From: Hamiltosporidium tvaerminnensis | Taxonomy: Eukaryota > Microsporidia > Dubosqiidae | Direction: 5' to 3' | NCBI GenBank assembly: GCA_022605425.2 | Contig: JAKIMF020000001.1 | Location: 746,501 to 810,500, forward strand | DNA length: 64,000 nucleotides | In this document: one piece after another, positions 34,815 through 45,168 of the stretch | Numbering within the stretch: position 1 is the stretch's first letter | Layout of the letters: each line of letters starts with the position of its first letter | The notes under the pieces: model-generated | The model's input: only the letters and a program-made list of their open reading frames with translations | Told to the model about the DNA's origin: nothing | Databases searched by the model: none | Made by a program: the position numbers and the translations under genes

Positions 34815-35609
34815 TTACAAATCTAAATATTTTTTACTTTCTATTCCAAATAATCTACATAAATTTTTAGATTCATCAATATTTCCATTAAACATATTAT
34901 CTCTACTTCTAAAGAAAGTAAAACAAGTGAGTAATGAATCACTACCTGCCTGGTGTTGTGTTCCCAATCTTTCTATTTTCATATCATCTGCTATTTCTTG
35001 TAATCCATTCTTCAAATATTTACTTGTCCTCATCAAATATTTCATATCATAAAAATTTGGAAACAAAGCTTTTAAATATTGAAAGAAGCCTTCTTCGTTT
35101 TCTGGTAAAGGATTTCCTGTCAATATTTTAGTTAAATATCCAAAATCATATGAAGAATGAAATGAAATCCATACAATCTCTTCAGACATAACCACACCAG
35201 ATGTAATCAACAATTCTCCGAATTCTTCTACACTGATTCCGTACATTTCATGTTTCTTAAAATCTATCTTTGCATCGATAAGTAGGTCAATAGATTCTTG
35301 CGAATACATATCTTTTTCAAGATTAAACTCAAAATTGAACTGCCAGGTACATACAGGACTTGGCTTGTTTCCATCGGAATCGCTAAGTGTTATTCCCAAC
35401 TGTATAAGTTTTAACAAATCTACATTTATTCTTAACTGCTGATACGTATAAGAACTGGTTGTTTTAAAATTACCCATCGGTTTGGCCACCACACCAGGAA
35501 ATTCGGTATCCATACTTACATATTTATATCTATTAATTAAATTTCTTATTTTGGCCATTTCATCTTCTAAATTATCCCTCCATACATTTTTTATTGCACT
35601 TTCGTCCAT
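34815..35609 (-). CDS. CAF1: CCR4-NOT deadenylase subunit CAF1/POP2
   Basis: A 264-residue DEDD-family 3'-5' exonuclease that shortens mRNA poly(A) tails as part of the cytoplasmic CCR4-NOT complex. Family motifs appear in order: YKYVSMDTEFPG (catalytic D34 and E36), WQFNFEFNLEKDMYSQESIDLL (about 89-110), WISFHSSYDFGYLTKIL (D155), FPNFYDMKYLMR and the signature RLGTQHQAGSDSLLT with the last acidic residue D224. All four catalytic acids are present. It is essentially just the nuclease domain, like human CNOT7 and without the long N-terminal extension of yeast Pop2. The start at 35609 gives the family N-terminus (IKNVWRDNLEDEM) and is preceded by CCCC at 9 nt. Confidence 0.97.
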   Translation of the reverse strand: MDESAIKNVWRDNLEDEMAKIRNLINRYKYVSMDTEFPGVVAKPMGNFKTTSSYTYQQLRINVDLLKLIQLGITLSDSDGNKPSPVCTWQFNFEFNLEKDMYSQESIDLLIDAKIDFKKHEMYGISVEEFGELLITSGVVMSEEIVWISFHSSYDFGYLTKILTGNPLPENEEGFFQYLKALFPNFYDMKYLMRTSKYLKNGLQEIADDMKIERLGTQHQAGSDSLLTCFTFFRSRDNMFNGNIDESKNLCRLFGIESKKYLDL

Positions 35610-35618
35610 TTTTTTAAT

Positions 35619-35622
35619 GGGG
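35619..35622 (-). promoter_or_regulatory. CCCC start-proximal signal of CAF1
   Basis: CCCC on the minus strand, 9 nt before the start codon. Confidence 0.45.
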
Positions 35623-36200
35623 AAATAATAAATTTTAAAATAAATCTTTTAATAATTTTTTTACAGAAATAAATATTTAAAGAATATTTTATTTTTTTTT
35701 ATAGGAAAAGTTTAATTTATATTTGTTTGTATTTTATACCCCTGATTTTTCCAAAGAAGAATTGATTTTAGAATAATATTTGATTGTTCGTAATTTATAA
35801 ATTTTAATACTATTTGTTTTGGTATATAATAATTTATCAAGTGCAATTTATCATTATTTTTCAATTTCTTTCACTTCATATTTGATTTATAATTTCTTCA
35901 TATAAAATTTGCATAAAGAAAGGCGAGAAGAATAATCAGGTAATATTTCAAAAGATTCGTAGGATTAAAAAAAATATTATAAATAAAATAAGAAAGCTAT
36001 CAAAGTTTCACTATTTTTTTATGAAGTAATCAATGATAGTTTAAATAGGTTAAATTATATTTTAATAGATCAGATAAATATATCTAAAAATTGAAAAAAT
36101 GGATGTCTTGAAATAAAAGGATCTATAATTTGAGAATATTTTATTAAGAAAATAAAATATGTAAGCCCGAAATAGTTTGAGTATTACATGTTTCTAAATT
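35623..36200. other. AT-rich upstream region of CAF1
   Basis: No gene or repeat recognised. Confidence 0.45.
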
Positions 36201-36980
36201 TAATAAATATCACATCTTTATAAAAGTGTGGCAAGTTTTATATTGTTTTCATGTCATTAACGAATTTCTAGAAAAATAGATAACTGCTACTCCAAAACTC
36301 CATCAGTATTTCCTGCGATACCTATATCTCAAAGCTTTTCATCTAGAGGTGGGTAAACCCCAATTGATGAGCAAGAAAGTTACAGTAATTCAACAATTTA
36401 TGTTACCTAATAATGAATCGCAAGTCGATATTCACTTTTAAATCCTCAAGACCAGGCATTCTTACTTTAAACTTTCTAACCAAATAAACTTCTAGCTAAG
36501 ATATATATCAGCGACTCAAGGGTCTCACCCTAGACATTACAATACCATAACAACAGGTATAAACTGTTCTAGCTAAGATATATATCAGCGACTCAATGGT
36601 CTCACCCTAGACATTGCATTTTCATAACAACTGGTATAAACTGTTACTAAGTATTTCTAACCTTAAAAGGTTATGTATTTTGTATATTTAAGAAGTCAAG
36701 TTTTCACATTCAAGTGAAAAACTAAAATTTTATGCTTTTATATGGCAATTACCTACATGTTCAGCTGCGGTCTGCAATCTAGTTACATAAAAAACTACAA
36801 ACTAACTTATTCGAAAAATTCTATCTATTTCATAGATAATATTCTTCTTATACGCATATATTTGGAACGACTAAAAATGTAGTTTGGTTTTAATCTTATT
36901 AAAAATCCAAACAATGGTTTTCATATTGGTTTCATCAAATCATTACCCAGCAAATAGTTTTTAATGTATATCCCAGGTAC
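36201..36980 (+). mobile_element. Degenerate copy D of the 725-bp element with an internal duplication
   Basis: Starts TAATAAATATCACATC and follows the other copies through AAAGCTTTTCATCTA, TGGCAATTACCTACATGTTCAGCTGCGG and ACTACAAA to an eroded end. A 77-bp segment beginning TCTAGCTAAGATATAT is present twice (36491 and 36568), making this copy longer than 725 bp. The middle G/C-rich part is badly altered. Confidence 0.85.
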
Positions 36981-37461
36981 ACAACTAAATCTATTATTTT
37001 TAGAGTAAAATATTAAAATAAATTTACTTGCGACTTTAAAATAATAATAGTTTTTAGGATGATTTTTTGACAATAAATTCATATTTAAAAATATACAGTT
37101 AAGTTGTAAGATAAAATTCAATTACAGTTAGAATTAAAAATTAAGTATTTAAAATGAAAAGCATAAAGAAGAAAACCTAGAAAAATAAATTTAAAATTAG
37201 AAGAAATCAAGTATTAAAAATAAATCACAAAATAACTTTTATTTAACATTTTTAAAAAAAATATTTACACTTTATTACATATTCTAGTCTTCTTGTACCT
37301 CTCGGTGTTAAGGATGAAAAAATAGAAAACCAACATATTTTTTCGCTGGTGATCTTCTGACATTTACATTTTACTTGATAAAACTATAATTCTCTACAGT
37401 AATTTAACAAACGTTTGAACCAAAAAAATAAGAAAACAGAAAAAAGTTAATCACTTTTAAT
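36981..37461. other. Spacer with a short family-2 repeat fragment
   Basis: CTTGTACCTCTCGGTGTTAAGGATGAA at about 37292 matches the repeats at 17775 and 56388. Nothing else is seen. Confidence 0.5.
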
Positions 37462-38493
37462 TTAGAAAGCAGTTAGCTTATCATGAAAACCAACCTCCTT
37501 AGCTTCTTCTTTCCTAAAAAAATCCAAATAAGGATTTAGACTCATTATAGCATTTTTGTCTCGAACAACCTTGGATTCCTTTATAAAATTAGGTTCTTTA
37601 AGAATAGCTTGTACCTCATCAGAATAAAAAATACCTTCCAAATCTTCATCAGTAACCACATTTTTCATCAATGAATAACCTTTTCTCAAAGAACTTAACT
37701 CACCTTCTCCGAAGACTTTAGAAAGCATTTCAAACGCATCTTCGACCCACAAAATCAATCTACCAATATGACCACCAGGACACACATTTTTAATATTTAA
37801 ATTATCAAGAGTCACACATTCAACACCACAAATGTTTCTAAAAGCTTTAAAAAATTCTTTTTTATTTCCTCCAACAATAAGAATTCCCTTCTTTTTGATG
37901 TACCGTCTGTTTCTCATTTTTCCTTTTCCTGCTCGAATGCTAATATTTTCTTTAACTTTTTCCACATCTTCGTCCAATCCGAATTCTTTTAACATTTCTA
38001 AAGCATCTTTAGTTTCTCTCAACTTGTATATGTCATTGCTCACTACAAGTGGAAGAGATTTTAGTTTAGAAACTCGATGTCCTCTGCTCTCAACCAAACC
38101 AGTAACTGCACTTCCTGCTATTCCAACACTGAGAGCATGTCTTCTAGCCATTAAATTGGTTTTACGGTTCCATCTTCGATTAACAGTAGTGGGACTTGCT
38201 CTTCTACCTCCTCGGCAAGAGTTTGCACATGCTCCTTGTCCTGCGCGTCTTGTACCACTTCCTCTTACTCTGGCAACTCTAGCCAATGCACGACCTGTTC
38301 CCCAAGACTCAGCAGAATGCTGCATACCAGCTTTTTTAGAAACCGCATATGGTGTTCTACCGTTTAAATTCTGATTCTTAAAAACCAAATGCACCAAATC
38401 CTTTCTTATGGGTGTACTGAATACTTTGGGAACATTTAACGATTTAACAACAGTTGTACCGTCCAATCCATAACATTCTACTTTCTTTAACAT
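37462..38493 (-). CDS. RPL4: Large-subunit ribosomal protein uL4
   Basis: A 343-residue 60S protein of the eukaryotic uL4 type. Landmarks in order: STPIRKDLVHLV (about 27-38), NGRTPYAVSKKAGMQHSAES, WGTGRALARVARVRGSGTRR and GQGACANSCRGGR (about 67-100), which form the long loop lining the exit tunnel; then NRRWNRKTN, RAGKGKMRNRRYIKKKG (about 188-204), AFRNICGVE and CPGGHIGRLILWVEDAF. The eukaryote-specific C-terminus is short: the protein ends near 343 where human uL4 continues to 427, the kind of trimming usual in microsporidian ribosomes. The start at 38493 is supported by CCC at 4 nt. No intron is visible. Confidence 0.97.
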   Translation of the reverse strand: MLKKVECYGLDGTTVVKSLNVPKVFSTPIRKDLVHLVFKNQNLNGRTPYAVSKKAGMQHSAESWGTGRALARVARVRGSGTRRAGQGACANSCRGGRRASPTTVNRRWNRKTNLMARRHALSVGIAGSAVTGLVESRGHRVSKLKSLPLVVSNDIYKLRETKDALEMLKEFGLDEDVEKVKENISIRAGKGKMRNRRYIKKKGILIVGGNKKEFFKAFRNICGVECVTLDNLNIKNVCPGGHIGRLILWVEDAFEMLSKVFGEGELSSLRKGYSLMKNVVTDEDLEGIFYSDEVQAILKEPNFIKESKVVRDKNAIMSLNPYLDFFRKEEAKEVGFHDKLTAF

Positions 38494-38497
38494 GTAA

Positions 38498-38500
38498 GGG
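38498..38500 (-). promoter_or_regulatory. CCC start-proximal signal of uL4
   Basis: CCC on the minus strand, 4 nt before the ATG, as in NTH1 and eS4. Confidence 0.5.
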
Positions 38501-39350
38501 TCCGAATTGAAAAAAAAATTTAAAAATATTTTTTTTTGAAGAAAAACATTTTTTTTATAAAACGGAAGGAAAAAAGAAATGTGATAAAAAAAATTTATAA
38601 TAAGTATTTTTAAAAAGGTATCTTCAATATTGAAAGGTACAAGAAGATCAGAATAAATAAGTGATTATTTTAAAAAATATAAATAAAATAAAAAAAAATA
38701 TTCTTTAATAAAAATATTCTTTAAAAATGAGAATTGAATATTTTATAAATTAATTTGTATTCACTTTAGTAGTAATAAAATCAAAAAAAATCATAAAAAA
38801 AAAATAAATTTTGAAGCGAATATTTGTTTAGTGAAACAGAAAAAATATAAAATTTGTGACAATAACACAATAAAAAACATACTATGTGTTTTGTAGCCGT
38901 CAGATCAAGAAAATTATCTGTTAAATTTATCTTCGTTTGTCTTGTAATAAAAATACCTCGTTTAATTGAATAAAATCTATATGGCATCAATTATTGAGCA
39001 ACAAATCTTACTAAAATAATACATATTTACAGATTACAGCAATCATAGTTTATTATTTTAAAATCAATTGATTGAAATAGTCTGTAATTGGATGATAAAG
39101 ATGTCTTAAAGGATTATCTAATCCCATATTTATTATAAGTGATTAATAAAAATGGCTTTAAATAATTATCTAACGAAGTATTTTGTGGATGAATTAATAA
39201 AACCAGGATTTTGTGTGATTCAAATATTTTTAATGTGTAATAATATTTGTTTTACGATGAATTGAAAAGATGGAGTAAAGAACTAAATATTTCATAAGTT
39301 TTATTTCGCTGATCTCATTAAATCATATTTTGGTCAAAATATCTTCTCTA
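38501..39350. other. AT-rich upstream region of uL4
   Basis: No gene. GAAAGGTACAAGAAGATCAGAATAAATAAG at about 38631 weakly resembles the reverse strand of family-2 repeats. Confidence 0.4.
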
Positions 39351-39362
39351 TAAAGATACGCA

Positions 39363-39515
39363 AAATATTTATGAAACCAAATAAAATAAAACTTATAAAA
39401 TATTTAGATTGTTTGTTTTAACTTAAAAATCATAAGAAATATTTATGAAACCAAATAAAATAAAACTTATGAAATATTTAGATTGTTTGTTTTAACTTAA
39501 GAATCATGAGAAATT
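39363..39515. repeat. 74-bp tandem duplication (two units)
   Basis: Units beginning AAATATTTATGAAACC start at 39363 and 39437 and share GATTGTTTGTTTTAACTTAA. Near identical. Confidence 0.9.
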
Positions 39516-41065
39516 TATTAGATGGAAATTCACGAAATAACTATATAAAAACAAATGATAGGCGTATTATGTAAATAATTGTTTTTAAACCATAAATGTG
39601 TTATAAAAATCAAAAATCTATGTCATTGACGTACAAAAATATTAAAAAAATAGATTCTATCAAATAAATCAGAAGTAGTATAAATTTCCGGATTAAAAGC
39701 ATATAATATAATCTTAATAAGACTTGGGAATAATTCTATTTATTATTTTGAGAAAAAAATCTTTTATGATTGGTGATTAGGCTTTTTTGATGGGAAGAAA
39801 TTATTGGCAATTATTTGGGTTATTAAAATTATTTATATGAAAATAGAAAATAAAATCAAGGTGTGAATACTTTTGAGTTGTTTTGAGATAAATATTTAAT
39901 TTACAAAAAACATATGAAATGTAAAGAAACCAGCAAAGAAAGTGGCGAATTCGTAAAACAGAGAGCTTCATTATTTTTATATAAACATTAATCTAGTAAT
40001 CTTATTCTTGAAATGGAAGATTTTCGTTGGTCGGACAACCTAAACCCTCATAGTCAAAATGTCTGAAAGATCTTAAATTATATGGTACGACATTGATTTA
40101 CTCGTTAGTTTATTTCTTATTTGATAGGAATTAAATACACTTTTAAAAAATATATTTATACAATTAAACATATCAATATTTGGAATCTGTTTATCATAAG
40201 CAAAGTTATAATGTGGTATCTCTTAAGAATTCAAACATTTATTTTTTGGTCTTCGAAAAAATTATTGTGGTTAAAAATTAATTGTTTAGATGCTTCAAAA
40301 ACGACCCCGGTGCCTTTTTGTAAACCAAGAGGTTGGCTGTCTATTCGTCATCGTAGATAAATATTGATGTGTCTCTGACTTTTAATTTATCTAAACTTTA
40401 TTGTATAAGAAAAGTAGCAAGGGATGGCGGTATAATCTAAGGTATATAAGCAAGTAAATAGTCAATTATAATGAAATTTTAGTTTCCATCCGTCTGTAAG
40501 CTTTTAAAACACGCAAATATTAAAAACCAGAGCTATGTACTACCGGAAATATTTCAAAGCCTGAGTCAGATTTAGAGCTTTCAATGTTTTTTTTATTATA
40601 TTAAATGTTACATCGAAGTAAAATATGCACTGAAGAATTTTTTCTTACATAAAGAGAGTGTTTTTTTATTATGTATGATATTCTTCATTTATCTTATTTG
40701 ATAGAAAATTACATGAAAAGCTTTTTTAGATTTTGCTAATATTATTTTGTGAAAACGATATCTGATCAAACTTACTGTATGATATGCTTAAATGTTCTAA
40801 ACCTTTTGAGTTAGTATTTTTTATAGCAGAAAATGTAAAACATGGTGTAGAATGATAGAAAAAGGTTTAAACAAACAAATTAATGTATTAAAATATTTAT
40901 TGTCAACAATTACGTCTTATATTAGATTACATTGCCAATGGTATAATAAATATTGTTTTTATCTGTTTTGTGTAAAAAAATAATAAATATTTGAAAACCT
41001 TAAACTTAAGCTTTCTTAATGAGGTAGGTAATTCTTTATATCCAAAAAAATGTAAATTTAAATTT
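39516..41065. other. Gene-free stretch
   Basis: The 79-codon frame at 40121-40360 has no recognisable domain and only its 3' end (about 40300-40355, richer in G/C) stands out; it is not called as a gene. Confidence 0.45.
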
Positions 41066-42336
41066 ACGGAAGAGTGTACATAGGGTCAAGTTCAAAAGAT
41101 AATATATTATTTTGCAACCCTTGAATTGTTTGGAAAAATCTAAAGATACATCGACCAGAAAAGCAGCAATTCTAAAGGCTGAGAACAATATTAAAATCCA
41201 TTTCACTAATAGAAAACCTTTTAAAGATAAAATACGCATTGTAAGAGGAATTCAGAAGAAAAAATTGAAAAAAGCTTAATTAGCTAACTTATATAATGAA
41301 ATCGAAAAACAAATACTACAATCAAAGCTATATAATGCTAAAAATAACAAAACGCTTAGTTTAAATGACTCCTCAAGATGTTTAAAAAAAGAAAGTGTAA
41401 AACCACGCGATGAAGCATTATTCTGCTATATCCCGGATAGAATGTTTTCTGCAGAGAAGATGGTATTTCTCAACATTGCAACACGTATAGTTAAAATTAG
41501 ATTGATTAGCAACCAGATTTAGAAAAAAAAATGGTTATAATTATACTAGACTACACAATGAAGTGGTACGAACATACACTTATTATGAGTAAATGGAGAA
41601 AGTTTAAGTTTTCGAAACAAATTGGGTGCCTCTCAGGTCAATAATTTCTTCTAACGAGTATGCAGAGATTAGAAGTGAAACCAGAATAAAAACTAATGTT
41701 AAAATTCAGAATTATACACCACATATTTTATTTTAAATTAAAGGCAAAATAAGATACCCCCCTCCCATCGAACGAAGAATCCCTTCCCATGATTCACCTC
41801 GAGTAGGTAAGCCGAGAAGCCAGTAAGCATGCTCTATTAGCAAACTAGTTACGTCTTATATAGAACTATAATGTAGAAATGATTCCTTATATGAAAACAA
41901 GGGACGGTATTGTGAAAAAATATCATAAGATGTATCTTATAAGATGTAAAACACTTATAAATTTAGAGGCACACATTCAGTTCATAGTACTTAAGAAGAC
42001 ATTTGAAGAAATCACCTTTGATTGACGAAGAGAACTTGGGTCTGGATAAATTCTGAAGGTACTGGGAGGAGTTTCATTAGGTTTTATTGAAGAAGATGAA
42101 ATGCATGAACAACCATCACCTTCTTCAAAGCAAGTAGAAAACAAAGAAGATTCTTCAGCAACACAAATCGAAAAAATATACTACAGCTTCTTTTAGATGG
42201 ATTAGCTGCTGTAGAATAGCCTATAAAAAACATGATTGAAGATTTGCGCTTCTAAGAGAATAATGAAGTGTTTAAAATTGTTAAAAGAAACTATATAAAA
42301 GTGAGAAAATTTGTAACCAGAATTATATTAAATAAA
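41066..42336 (+). pseudogene. Relic of the RLE retrotransposon, second half
   Basis: Follows the intact element from the post-RT region to its 3' end. Landmarks: ACCCTTGAATTGTTTGGAAAA (41118), ACTTATATAATGAAATCGAAAAAC (41287), TCCTCAAGATGTTTAAAA (41371), the knuckle region (41455 on), ATTTCTTCTAACGAGTATGCAGAGAT (about 41645), GGGACGGTATTGTGA (41903), and the terminal CCAGAATTATATTAAATAAA (about 42319). Frameshifts and stops throughout. A patch at 41757-41816 is unusually rich in G/C. Confidence 0.9.
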
Positions 42337-43763
42337 GTAATGTAATAAAACCATATTTCTAACACAAAATACTTGAATTCAAATACATTATAAGAATTGT
42401 GTTATATCGTATTAAAAGTAAATACCAATCCTAATATATGTAAAATCATGTAAAATACGACAAATACAAGGAAAGTCGAAATTTACAAAAAAATATTGTT
42501 TTACGCGAGGTTAGAGATTATATATAGCATTGGTAAACCCGTCCTGAAAATACGTAGGATAACTATCCGAGGGTACTTGGGTGGATCTAGCTTCAAATTC
42601 TCTTAAATTAATTGAAGTATAGGTACTCTAAACTATTTAAGAGTTATACTGTTTTAGTAATGCTTGAAAATGAGTATCCAGAAATAAGAGTGGTCATAAA
42701 TATGATTTACAAAAAATTCAAAATAATAAGCGCTAAATGAGTATTCTTGCAAGAAATCTATAAGGAACATTAATCGAGATCGGGATTGAGTGACAAACAC
42801 GCTTAAATTGTTTAAACCAAAATCTAAAGATGTACAAATATTCGTCAATTAATTTGGTTTGGCTATATTCTTAGTGTATAGCTATTCTAATACACGAATA
42901 TCACAGGTTTTCATTGAAACCAAATACAGTAAATTAAACCTGAGGATTTTTAAATACCAATAATAGAGGCATTTTCCGAATTTTAGTACTCGGAAAACTG
43001 CGTCAAAATTTTATTTTGATGATCGAGTCCTATTTTACCGCCATTGAGGACAAAGAAGAAGCAGTACTGAATATCATACAGGGGATAGGAGAAACGAACA
43101 ACAAGTGCCCGCTATTTAAGAAAAGATGTATTTCAGAGGAATCCCTGGTTTGAAAATTTGGGTGGGTGAATACTATGACAAGAAATCATGGGATGATTCA
43201 TAACCTAAAAAAAGTCAATTAAAAATGAAGAGTGCAATATAACGGAATTCTAAAATAAAGCAAGCAAAGATAACGAAAATCAACATAGTATTGACTAGAA
43301 TAAAAAACTGGCGAAACATCTTAACATTTTGCTAGTTTTTTAAAAAAAAAACATCTACTAGATTTTAACTTGTCTATCAATTACGACTTCATACATTCGA
43401 AATTTTTATTAAAGCACATTATATCGAAAAATAAACTTTAATCATTTTATGTATACAAAAAATAATGTAAAATTGTTAGCAACTTGTTTACATTCTTATA
43501 ATATTTTGCAAAATAGTTCGATTGTTTACTTTACGTTGATAATTTAGATTGATGAAAGTTGATGAAACGATCAATTTGTTTTTAAAACTTAAACTTAAAT
43601 ATATAAGTGAAGAAAAATGATTTTCAATTCAGTTTATGCTCAGAACGAATATAATTATTATAATTTTTTACTTCTATTTATAGAAATTAAAATAATGATA
43701 AAAAAAATAAGCTTTGATAAGAGATAATGAAACTATATATATTCGTCGATAAAGAATACATTC
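42337..43763. other. Mostly gene-free stretch with a faint retrotransposon trace
   Basis: TGAGTATCCAGAAATAAGAGTGG near 42668 and ATCGAGATCGGGATTGAGTGAC near 42773 resemble the endonuclease region of the RLE element and suggest one more very old relic. No gene is seen up to 43763. Confidence 0.45.
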
Positions 43764-44843
43764 ATGGCCTGGGAAAGAAAATATACTTTCATGATCATTG
43801 CGGTTATTTTGATTATTGGATCATTGGGTTTAATACAGTTTATTAGAACAAGATCAAAGGATGGTTCATCCTCTAATGACAAAAAAAATACTGCAAAGGA
43901 AAATGAAAAGAAAAGCGATAATACAAAAAAGCAGATGAAAACTCATGAAATAAATGTTGAAGAAGAAAATCCACTACCAGAAGAAAAAAATGTACCACCA
44001 AAAGAAGAAGAAAAAAAACAAGAAGAAGAAAAGCAAGAAGAAAAAAAACAAGAAGAAAAAGAAGAAGTAAAGCAAGAAGAAAAAAAACAAGAAGAAGAAA
44101 AGCAAGAAGAAAAAAAACAAGAAGAAGAAATTACACAAGAGAAGTTAGATAAACAATTTGATTTAGTTAATCAATTTAGGGGGATGTTTTTATCGAATAT
44201 AAGCCTACCAACTCTTAAAACAGAATTTAAAGCCATGATAGTGAACACACTTGGTTTAAGAGTTTCCAACATTAAGATGAACTCAAAATTGAAATATAAA
44301 GATTTGATTAAGGCTTTTAATTTAGGATTAGATAAAATATGTATTGTTAATGCGGCAAACGAATTATATCATATAGATGGAGATGGTTTAAATGCAGGAC
44401 TTACAGAATTTGCCAAGAGTAATGGTGGGTTAAATCTAGAAAAAAATCAATGGAAAAATCTTACCGATAAAGACAATAAACCGGTTAGAGTACCGGTTTT
44501 ATCGGGATCTTATGCGATTTCAGACTTCAACAATGGTATAATTATACATGGTGTTGGTCCAAAAGCATGGGAAGTCGGAAAAACCCCAAAGGAACCTAAA
44601 AATTTATTGGAAGTAAAACATAGAATAACTGATTTATATAACAATATATATATCGAGGCTCTTAAACGTGGTTCAGCTTTAATTATTTTTCCAAAAATTT
44701 CTGGGGATATTTACGCCAACCCTGGAGAGGATCAAAGTTTTACAAAAACCACGTATTTAAATGCAGTTTATAGTGGAATTATAGATTTTTTAAAGAAAAT
44801 CAAAGTTGAAGGCAGGAAAATACTGGTATTTAACAATATATGA
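43764..44843 (+). CDS. Membrane-anchored macrodomain protein
   Basis: A 359-residue protein in three parts. Residues 8-27 form one hydrophobic segment after a short basic N-terminus, a signal anchor. Residues about 65-123 are a Lys/Glu/Gln-rich repeat (variants of EEKKQEE), probably a long charged helix or spacer. Residues about 150-359 look like a macrodomain, which binds or hydrolyses ADP-ribose: CIVNAANELYHIDGDGLNAG (193-212) matches the 'IVNAAN--L-GGGGVA-AI' loop, GSYAISD then GIIIHGVGP (258-266) matches 'G-A-IT-G---K-IIHAVGP', LYNNIYIEALKRGSALIIFP (291-310) matches the helix and strand before the second loop, and ISGDIYANP (312-320) matches 'IS-GIYG-P'. The loop reads GDG where a Gly-rich run is usual, so activity is uncertain. 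Substrate and compartment are unknown; the topology suggests the macrodomain faces the ER lumen or outside. Confidence 0.85.
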   Translation: MAWERKYTFMIIAVILIIGSLGLIQFIRTRSKDGSSSNDKKNTAKENEKKSDNTKKQMKTHEINVEEENPLPEEKNVPPKEEEKKQEEEKQEEKKQEEKEEVKQEEKKQEEEKQEEKKQEEEITQEKLDKQFDLVNQFRGMFLSNISLPTLKTEFKAMIVNTLGLRVSNIKMNSKLKYKDLIKAFNLGLDKICIVNAANELYHIDGDGLNAGLTEFAKSNGGLNLEKNQWKNLTDKDNKPVRVPVLSGSYAISDFNNGIIIHGVGPKAWEVGKTPKEPKNLLEVKHRITDLYNNIYIEALKRGSALIIFPKISGDIYANPGEDQSFTKTTYLNAVYSGIIDFLKKIKVEGRKILVFNNI

Positions 44844-44949
44844 AAGTTAAGCGATTTAAATAAATTTTGAAGGTATAAATGTTGTTTATCATTTTTTTTC
44901 TTCAAATTTTACATCTATACTTAAATTGTACTTCTAAATAATAATTTAA

Positions 44950-45168
44950 TTAAAAGCCGGTGTTTTGAGGTATAAACTTTTTATTTCTTTTTTCTAATAC
45001 TATATGATTAAAGGATATGGAAATTGTTTGGGAATTTCTATTTACATATAAATTACCTTGCTGATTACTAACGGTAAGCCTTTTCAAATATGTTCTAATA
45101 TGTTTTTCTTTAATATGTTTTAAAATTAATTTATTTGTTTGTACGAATGGTCTAGTTTTGTACTCCAT
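44950..45168 (-). CDS. Possible small basic protein
   Basis: A 72-codon frame from ATG (45168) to stop, convergent with the macrodomain gene. It is rich in Lys/Arg/Ile with few low-complexity runs (NKLILKHIKEKHIRTYLKRL, VSNQQGNLYVN), more protein-like than the surrounding spacer. No family recognised and no CCC/GGG signal; it may be a chance frame. Confidence 0.35.
   Translation of the reverse strand: MEYKTRPFVQTNKLILKHIKEKHIRTYLKRLTVSNQQGNLYVNRNSQTISISFNHIVLEKRNKKFIPQNTGF

Noticed and set aside
40121-40360. 79-codon frame ending KTTPVPFCKPRGWLSIRHRR
   Set aside because: The G/C-richer end is curious but the rest is A/T-biased filler and no family matches.
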